Below, piece by piece: positions 23,035 to 64,000 of a stretch of DNA of 64,000 nt (the stretch's first letter is position 1; every line of letters begins with the position of its first letter). The notes under the pieces are model-generated. The model worked only from the letters and a program-made list of their open reading frames with translations. It was not told the origin of the DNA and ran no database searches. The translations under genes were made by a program, and so were the position numbers. This DNA comes from Berghia stephanieae (lineage: Eukaryota; Mollusca; Gastropoda; Nudibranchia; Aeolidiidae), in the NCBI GenBank assembly GCA_034508935.3, contig CM067445.1, forward strand, positions 77,550,348 to 77,614,347, in the 5' to 3' direction.

Positions 23035-23735
23035 AAATAAAAGTCTGGGTTGGGTCTTCTGACCTCTCATGGTGGGTAAAGAGGTCCTTTGCTGTGTCTT
23101 CCTATCCCCTGTATAGTTTTCCTTTTCCATGTTGCTCTCTGTCTTTGTTTTAAATTGAGATTGCTTGTTTGTTTGTTTTTTTGGAGGGGACGGGGGCTCC
23201 TGGCCCTAGCAGGACCCTTAGCTGGAGCGAGACAGCCAAATGTTTTACACCTTTTTTTTCCCCTTGTAAATCATCTCTCTGTTTTATACTATTACAGTTA
23301 TACGTTTTTAATTTATTGTATTTTGTAAACATTTCACTGAACCTTCATGGCGGGATCCTTTGCTCGTGTCGGATGGGCCTTTTGTGTACTCTCTACATTG
23401 GCACATCAGTGGATTGTTCTGGAATCTACTGTTCCCTGTTTGAACCAGTCCACTCTGTTTTTATGTTTTGTAAACATATTAGTATTCCTCTCGACGGAGT
23501 CCTGTGCTTTTGTCTGGATGGGACTTCTAGATGATCCCAGACTAAAAATGTTGATACCTTTGCTCTTGAAATCTACTCTTTTCCATTTGGTCTGTCCCCT
23601 TTGTCTTCCTTTTTCTCGTTTGCTCATATAAGTGTGAGGTGTAAATCTGAATTTTAAAAATTAACATGATATTCCATTTTCTTTTTACTGGGCTGATATG
23701 ACCTAAATTGTCGCAAGCGCTGTAAAATTAATAAA
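23035..23735 (+). repeat. Dispersed repeat X, copy C (array unit 3)
   Basis: The same insertion as copies A and B, with many small indels. Its terminal hairpin reads gcaagcgctgtaaaatt. Confidence 0.6.
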
Positions 23736-24009
23736 ATAAGGCTGCGGCTACTCGGACTCGAGTCTGAATAATCTCCCCCGTGAATATTCGTACTCAAACT
23801 CCAAGAAAAAAAAGTCAGTCAAAGTAACTGGTATAAAGGAAAAGCTTTTCTAACAACTTTACAGGATGTCCAAATAAAATCAGGAATTAGAGACAACAAT
23901 CCTTCTAAAGTCCGAAGTTGGGATATCAACTGAGTCAGACTGATTTGGGCAAAACAATTTTCTCTGAACTCTACTTCTACTCATCAGTCACACTCTTTGC
24001 CTCTGCCCG

Positions 24010-25572
24010 TACTGGGTGGGGTTCCTGACCTCCCATAGTGGGCAGCAGGGAAGTACTTAAAATCAAAAACTATAGGTGCCTAAATGAGCCAATAAAATGG
24101 AGAGAACGATAAAGGGAGTAAATGTGACGCATATATAAGGGAACAATAATAAAAATACATAGATTAAAAAGTCACGTTGTGAACTCTTACAATCGCGTGA
24201 AGGCATGTTGACAACCGTTTTCAGCTATTCCATAGTCGGGCAATGGAAGGGAAAAACGAATACAGGTGGGCGTCTGTTTTTGATGTTGGGATGGTTACTC
24301 TTGCTGTGTGTCCCCTCGTAGTTCTTGTGCCGATATCTTTGATGTCGTTTGGAAGTTTAAGGGACGAATTTTTGTCGTATATCTTGTGGAACAATTTAAG
24401 TTTATCTATCTTTCTTCCAGAGGTTCAGGGCCAATCCGTTGTGTTATTTCAGACGCACTTGAGAAAGGATCGAATATGTTTGTGATGCGTCTTGCTGTTT
24501 TTCTTTGGATGTTTTCTAAGGTGTCGATGTTTTTCTTTGTATATGGGTCCCAAATTGAGCTGCCATACTCCAAAATTGGTCTAACAATAGATTTAAAAGC
24601 AAGGGTTTGAGTTGAGATTGGGCATCTTTTTAAATTGCGGGTGATGAAAGCGCTTGTTTGATTTGCCTTTGAACTTTGAAGCCAGGTGACATATGTGGTC
24701 GTTCCATTTGAGGTTTTTAGCAAACTCAATGCCAAGGTATTTTGCTGTCTTTACATGTTCCAGGTTTTGACCATGAAATTGGTATTCAAGTGTAATCGAT
24801 GCTTTCTTATTTGTGATGGTTAGAACATTGCTATTAGATACGTTGAATTCCATTTGATTTGTTGTTTCCCATTCTTGTAATTTAGCTAGATCGTCATATA
24901 GTGTTTTGCAGTAGTCTGTTGTTCTTATCTGATTATATAATGCTGTGTCGTCAGCAAAGAAGCGCACGTTTGACCTTGTACCTCGTGGAAGATCATTTAT
25001 GTACACTAAAAAGAGTAAAAGGTAGTGTGCATGTAATCTTAAGTGAAAGCACTTAATGGTTGAAACATTATAGGGAAGTACTTGCTAATGTCTTCTATAC
25101 ATACCCCTACATCTGTTTTCCAATTGCTTTCTGTCGTTATCTTGGAATGATATTTCTTTGTCTTGTAATGACCCTGGCCAGAGTTCTTGGCTTGGAGGAG
25201 ACAGTCGAGTGTATAGTAATAGTTTTCGGAAATGATTTTTTCCCCGTGTGAATCATATCTGTTATGTACTGTTACTATTTTTTAAAAAATATATTTAATA
25301 TATGATTTGTAAACATTTGAGTTCATTCTTTTTAGTGGGATCTTGTGCTGGTGTCTGGGTGAGACTTTTAGGTGATCTCAAACTAAGAATACTGATAGTA
25401 TGCCCTTGGAATCTACATCAGTTCCCTATTTGAACTAATTCCCCTTTGCCTTACTTTTTCTTGGGTACTTTAATAGTAATTCTAGTAGAACTTTTTACTG
25501 TCCCATTTTCTTCCTTTTAACTGGCGCTGATATGACCTCAATGTGTTGCAAGCGCCGTAAAACCCTTAAAAA
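24010..25572 (+). repeat. Dispersed repeat X, copy D, split by a LINE
   Basis: The first ~50 bases (gggtggggttcctgacctcc and onward) lie at 24010-24058 and the remainder at 25072-25572, ending gcaagcgccgtaaaaccc. A LINE separates them, flanked by a 12-bp target-site duplication. Confidence 0.7.
24059..25071 (-). mobile_element. 5'-truncated LINE (CR1/Jockey-group reverse transcriptase)
   Basis: A 1013-bp insertion bounded by a perfect 12-bp target-site duplication, agggaagtactt (24047-24058 and 25072-25083). On the minus strand it encodes the last part of a non-LTR reverse transcriptase: YINDLPRG, FADDTALY (catalytic motif), KYLGIEF, then SIVRPILEYGSSIWDPYTKK and QRIGPEPLEERRKI. The frame changes at least once near 24,720 and stops follow, so the copy is dead. 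Its 3' end lies at the left, and 35 bp of it are inside the SQSTM1 tandem array. Confidence 0.85.
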
Positions 25573-25628
25573 CAACATACATCAAACAACTCTGTCCGTA
25601 CTGTGTCCTGTGTTTGCTCACGTCCATT

Positions 25629-25682
25629 GGAATTAAGTCCGAATAGCCACGGGAGACTATTCACACTCGAGTCCGAATTGCC
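25629..25682 (-). repeat. Inverted partner of the 14252-14310 segment
   Basis: Reverse-complement similarity to the dyad-rich segment in the array; also directly downstream of a repeat X copy. Confidence 0.45.
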
Positions 25683-25756
25683 ACTTCGATAAAATAAAAC
25701 CACTCTGTGCTTTTCTCTGGTGCTTTTAACTTCAAATCTACAACTTTTCCCCTTAT

Positions 25757-25816
25757 CATTTTTCTTGTTACTGGTGCTGAAGTGCCCATGTGATGTCGGA
25801 AGCGCCGTAAAACCCT
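25757..25816 (+). repeat. Repeat X, 3'-end fragment
   Basis: Only the terminal part is present: ttactggtgctgaag, then ggaagcgccgtaaaaccc. Confidence 0.6.
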
Positions 25817-26009
25817 TTTTTTTATTTTTTATTTTTTTTCTGGTTTTTTTTTTTTAGACCCATAAAAACCCTTAAAAACAAAATCAATAAACAACCGAAA
25901 TTTTAAAAGTGAGACGGCTGGAACTGGACGGATGACTTTTTACTTGAATTTTTCTTTTTGCTTTGTCTAGCTACGACGACCTATTTATGTTTTTAGTTTT
26001 TGGGCCAAG

Positions 26010-26012
<3 letters not shown>

Positions 26013-26090
<78 letters not shown>
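26013..26090. repeat. (CT)n microsatellite
   Basis: About 39 dinucleotides, directly before repeat X copy E. Open frames over it are artefacts. Confidence 0.95.
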
Positions 26091-26092
<2 letters not shown>

Positions 26093-26095
<3 letters not shown>

Positions 26096-26540
26096 GTCTG
26101 GGTGGGGATCCTGACCTCCCATAGTGGGCAGGGAGGTACATGCTGTGTATTCTATCCCCCCCCCCCCCCCCCCAACCCGTTTTCCAATTGTTTCCTGTCG
26201 TTGTTTTGGAATGAGATTACTTGGTTTTGTCCTAGCCCTGGCCGGCTGTGAGGGAAACAGTCGAATGTATATAGTTTTGGAAGATAATATTTTTTTCCTT
26301 GTAAATCATCTCTCTGTTATACATTGTATTATGTTTAGTTTACATATTATATTATATATGATTTGTAAACATTTGAGTGTATTTCTCTTAGTTGGGACCT
26401 GTGCGTGTGTCTGGATGAGACTTTTAGGTGCTCTCAAACTAAGTACTTTGACGGTGTGCTCTTGGAATCTACCATTTTCTTCCTTTTTACTGGCGCTGAT
26501 ATGACCTTAATGTGTTGCAAGCGCCGTAAAACCCTAAAAA
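26093..26540 (+). repeat. Dispersed repeat X, copy E
   Basis: The best-kept short copy, about 450 bp, from gggtggggatcctgacctcc to gcaagcgccgtaaaacccta and a caaacaaac tail. It contains a poly-C run (26156-26173). Flanked by (CT)n at the left and (GT)n(CT)n at the right. Confidence 0.65.
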
Positions 26541-26555
26541 CAAACAAACAAAACA

Positions 26556-26593
26556 TCTGTGTGTATGTGTGTGTGTGTGTGTGTGTATCTCTG

Positions 26594-26675
<82 letters not shown>

Positions 26676-26692
26676 CCCTCTCTCTCTCTCTC
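26556..26692. repeat. (GT)n then (CT)n microsatellite
   Basis: Compound simple repeat immediately after repeat X copy E. Confidence 0.95.
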
Positions 26693-26699
26693 TGGATAT

Positions 26700-27575
26700 T
26701 ACTAACAGGCACTCGTCTATTTTAATTATTATACTACTATATAGTGGAAATTAACATAGATCGAGACCGACGTACATTTATTTGCATATATTATGTATAT
26801 AGTCTACACAAAGATCGAGATGAATTTTTTGAGCTACCAGCTTTGATCAAGCTATAATTTTGGACTCGCGATGACTCACTATCAGTTTTTCTAAACGGGC
26901 TATAGTTGAGTAAATCGAAAAAAGGTTTGCAAAAGTTACTCGTTATATATGTGAAAAATAGTTAAATTTTTTAAAGATTTGCCAGTAATTCTGTGCTCGA
27001 TTATAAAATTGTAACATTGGCAGCACGGAGCAATGTATCGCCAACGACGTTTAATGCAGGTCTGACATCGGAACAATATTATTATTATTATTTTTTTATT
27101 TTTTTTTATTATTTTTTTTTTGGGTTGTTGTTGAAATTTCCATTACAATAATGAGCCCATAAGGAATTGGGTTATTAGACCTGCAAAATATGTGCACGTC
27201 ATCCCCAACCCTATATTTAAAAAAAAGAAAAGAAAAAAGAATAAATTGATTTTCCCGACGACGTGGCTGTGTATAATTTGTTTTGGAATGTATGTATGTA
27301 TGTATGTATGTGTGGGTGGGGTTGGGGGTAGGTAGGTGGGGGAGAGAGGGAGAGAGATTAATTTATTTTGTAAGTCATCTCATCATATTATGTTTTGCCA
27401 TTTTTAGGTTCTTTGATACATTTTATGTGAATAAATGAAATCATTTTATTTTATTTTTTGGTTTTGTTTTGTTTTTTGTTTTTTTTATTTTTTGTTGGGG
27501 GGGAGGGGGGGGGGTTGATGATAGAACTAAGTGGATGGTAGTCAAAATAAAATTAAAATAAAATTATCACTATTC

Positions 27576-27662
<87 letters not shown>

Positions 27663-27668
27663 AAGTAG

Positions 27669-27705
<37 letters not shown>

Positions 27706-28035
27706 AGGTTCCTCGGGACTGTTCCGAATTTACCCAAAGTGTTAGTGTTAGTGCTATGCTGTTTTGCAAGCGCTGAACACGTAGATGTATCTAGCAGAAG
27801 ACGCGTACTCCAAAAGAATCGCATCTTTCTGACTCAATGTGTACTAATTTGCAGGTCCGATAAACCAAATTGATTGCGTCTTCTCTCAAATCTCCGCAGC
27901 AACAACGTACACACGCAATCATATTACCCAAGTCAACAATGTTAAATTAAACCCGTAATTACGTTCAATTATCAGATTTGTATTTTATAAGTAAATTAGT
28001 AGGCATGTGCCCGTCGTCCTGACTTCAATTGAATG
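26700..28035. other. Intergenic region between SQSTM1 and DDX11
   Basis: No gene seen. It holds T-rich and G-rich low-complexity tracts (27080-27120, 27480-27515), a (TATG)n run near 27290, and the long trinucleotide repeat listed separately. Confidence 0.5.
27577..27706. repeat. (AGT)n followed by (GTT)n microsatellite
   Basis: About 28 AGT and 13 GTT units. Long poly-Leu, poly-Tyr or poly-Gln frames over it are not genes. Confidence 0.95.
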
Positions 28036-28038
28036 GTG

Positions 28039-28337
28039 CAGCTGTGTGGTCTTGTGGTCTGTAGCTTTCGGATCGGAAGGTTCTGGCTTCGAGCCTCGAT
28101 CGGCGCATAGTTGAATCCTTGGAAAAGGCTCTTTACTCACATTCTCTCATCGTACTCAAGTGTAAAATAAAGTACCTGGTCGTTAACAGCATTATCTCTG
28201 TTGGGAAAAATTGTAATAATCACCTAACAGGCGTCATGTCTTGTTCTTCGTGTTACTTGTTGCTGTTGATCGGGGTTCCCGTGTAAAGCGCTTTGAGAAC
28301 GTTTAGTGGATATTGCGCTATATAAAAGCTCCAGTTT
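28039..28337 (+). mobile_element. tRNA-derived SINE (family A) with L2-type tail
   Basis: A-box-like gtggtcttgtggtctgtag and B-box-like ggcttcgagcctc mark a tRNA-derived head. The 3' end, gcgctttgagaacg through ttgcgctatataaaag, resembles the tail used by L2-clade LINEs. A poly-T run follows. Other copies: 48842-49130 (minus) and 60858-61094. Confidence 0.75.
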
Positions 28338-28352
28338 TTTTTTTTTTTTTTT

Positions 28353-29138
28353 AATGAAACATTTATGAATTTTGTTATCAGCCTGCAAATAGTAAACGCC
28401 GGGAGCAGTCAATCTGAAAACGTTTTATGAAACAGTGCCAGAAAAAGCTTGGTTATTTTTTAAAATCACCTAACAATATTTTTTTAACAGTTTTATTCGA
28501 CTGATTATATCTTGATTTTTCTCTGGTTGCTTATCATACAAGACCTTACTCTTGCACCGGTGTACTTATTTGCGGGAAGGGAGATAACTAAATAAAAGTG
28601 ACTCGATGAATTTGAATAAGAGTAAACTTTCTTTGTTTTCCCGCGAATTCATGAAAGGTGGACTCACTGCTACAATACGAAAGTAAAGTAAATAAATAAC
28701 CATGGAAACTAACGCTTCAGCTTGTCGAGAAAATTTCTATTTGAAATGTTAACACGTGGGCGAGTTTAATGTTCAGTTTTAAAAAAGGCTGAAATAGATT
28801 CCAGACTAGGTGATCTGATCCAAAATTATAACTTATATACTTACACTATAGATCACGTCAATTCCAAGAGAGCTGCTCCTGACTCTGACTCTCTTCTAGA
28901 AGAGTAGGAGTTAAGTCTGCTACGCCTAAACAAGACGTTCCCCTTAAAATTAACAATCAATTTTCCCATCCCAGTCTGCATTATCGACAGAGGACTCATA
29001 AATAAATTCAAAATTTCTTGCGATTTGAAACATTTTAATTTTATAGTATAGTATAGGCATAGGGACTTGGCTACCTAACTTAAACATAAAATTTTTAAAA
29101 TTGCTAATTAGAGAAGTCTATCTACATTAAAAATTAAA
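28353..29138 (+). promoter_or_regulatory. Upstream region of DDX11
   Basis: Non-coding. A few dyads occur (cttctagaag near 28893). No TATA box or clear core promoter can be placed, and the 5' UTR start is unknown. Confidence 0.35.
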
Positions 29139-62891
<33,753 letters not shown>

Positions 62892-63931
62892 GTTAGTAAA
62901 ATTGTATTTGTCCATGTTACTGAAATTTATGTTTGACAATATTGATGCAGTCAGAGCTGATATTTAGAACTATTTGTCTGTGTCATAATTTTTCCTTTAT
63001 GAGTTCTGCTTGTAAATTGGAATAGTTTTGTTCTTCATTAAAAATTTATTTTATTTCCAAATCGAAAAATTCTCTGTTAACTGGTTGTCACGAGGTCAGT
63101 TCGATAGAAATCAAGCTACTGTTGTAGGGCATTTTAATCTACTCGGACATATAGATAAGCGTTTCAGAAAGAGGAATCCTGTTGTTTCAAAAGGCACAAA
63201 GCACAGACAAGAAGTCAAGAATAAGAAACAATATAATATATAAATATATTTATTGACTTAGATAATATATTACAGGGAAATTATTGAGATATAGTGGGTC
63301 ATACATAAAAATACAGACTATTATACTAATTATAATCAATCTGTTATATTGCACTATATAAAAGCTCAAGTTAATGACAGTATTATGGTTCTGGATAGGG
63401 ATCTTTGACTTTTCTTTTGCCTATGGGGAAATCAGGTCTCCTTTATTGTGAACTCGCCCATCTTTTACACAACTATGAGGAGAGTTTTCACTGGTGTTGC
63501 GTTTTGTGGTCTTGTTCAACCCTCTGCTTAACAAAAAAAAAGCCAGCATATGGCATTGTGGATTACATAGTCATACTCTATCACTCCTTACTTCACAGCC
63601 TCACGCTCTTCCCTCTCACCCATAGCAGGCTAAAGAGAGAGGGCATTGCTCTCACACAGCATCATCTATATAGATGATAATGCTTTCAACCCATCTTCCC
63701 CACTCCTTATCCTGGCATGGCAGTTTTTTGCATCGCTTACGGCTACAAAAATTGCAAAGTATCACTACTTGCATTGCAGCCGCAAAATCTGCAATTTTTT
63801 TTGGAAAATTTACGAGATTTTGCAGAGAATTTTTTTTTAAACAACAAAACAATAATAATTTTAAAAAGACAATTTTTTAAAATTTTAATTTGATAGCTCG
63901 TGTAGAACGTGAAAGATAATTAATCAAGAGT
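62892..63931 (+). other. DDX11 intron 21 (partial)
   Basis: No further DDX11 exon found. A short match to the SINE family A / L2 tail (cactatataaaagctc) lies at 63352-63368. The open frames here show no family features. Confidence 0.5.
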
Positions 63932-64000
63932 AGTTGCTCTTTTACTATCTCATTTTCTTCCTTTTTACTGGCACCGATATGACCTTACATTGTTGCAAGT
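63932..64000 (+). repeat. Dispersed repeat X, copy F, cut by window edge
   Basis: cattttcttcctttttactg then gcaccgatatgacc, as in copy E; only the 3' portion up to the hairpin loop is inside the window. Confidence 0.6.

Larger units (their letters stand above)
19376..24093 (+). repeat. Tandem array unit 3 (4718 bp)
   Basis: First half nearly identical to unit 2. From about 22,230 onward it carries many substitutions and small indels against units 1 and 2. It ends where unit sequence passes without a break into the rest of the LINE (aataaa|atggag), so this is the ancestral right end. Confidence 0.92.

Noticed and set aside
63028-63243. 71-codon open frame in DDX11 intron 21
   Set aside because: No DDX11 similarity, no recognised domain, no supporting splice sites.

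Overview
The window looks like a piece of an animal nuclear genome, most likely a mollusc and probably a gastropod; I cannot name the species. It is AT-rich and intron-rich. It carries two recognisable conserved genes on the + strand, dense simple-sequence repeats, tRNA-derived SINEs, several non-LTR retrotransposon (LINE) families and many small DNA transposons. I saw no bacterial-type operons, no CRISPR array, no rRNA and no convincing tRNA gene. I found no retroviral, LTR or other capsid-bearing element.

Region 1 (about 1-24,100) holds SQSTM1 (sequestosome-1/p62, a selective-autophagy receptor). Seven coding exons cover the PB1 domain (two exons), the ZZ zinc finger, a conserved central region, a LIR-like exon and the UBA domain. 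The terminal UBA exon, with 0.5 kb of upstream intron and all 3' flanking DNA, lies in a 14.2 kb array of three head-to-tail ~4.75 kb units (9852-24093). All three UBA exons are intact and encode the same peptide. The middle unit is a mosaic of its neighbours, the pattern expected from unequal crossing-over. The right breakpoint of the array lies inside a LINE that had itself inserted into an unclassified dispersed repeat (called repeat X here).

Region 2 (about 24,100-29,138) is intergenic: the rest of that LINE, copies of repeat X, long (CT)n, (AGT)n and (GTT)n tracts, a SINE, and the upstream region of the next gene.

Region 3 (29,139 to beyond the right edge) is DDX11/ChlR1 (CHL1), an iron-sulfur XPD-family DNA helicase used in sister-chromatid cohesion and replication. 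I place 21 exons. Their summed length is exactly 694 codons with no frame break. They carry the Q motif, Walker A split over two exons, motif Ia, the four Fe-S cysteines, the DEAH box and motif III. The C-terminal third lies outside the window. Introns hold a mariner nested in a TTAA-flanked MITE, LINE fragments, RTE-type LINEs with a 293-bp derivative bounded by target-site duplications, tRNA-SINEs, a near-perfect 144-bp inverted repeat and a second AT-centred palindrome.

The two genes are unrelated in function (autophagy cargo receptor; DNA helicase) and simply lie in tandem. I did not find a clearly new multi-gene system. The most interesting objects are the triplicated terminal exon with its mosaic middle unit, the 144-bp hairpin in a DDX11 intron, and the short RTE derivative that keeps the head of its parent LINE.
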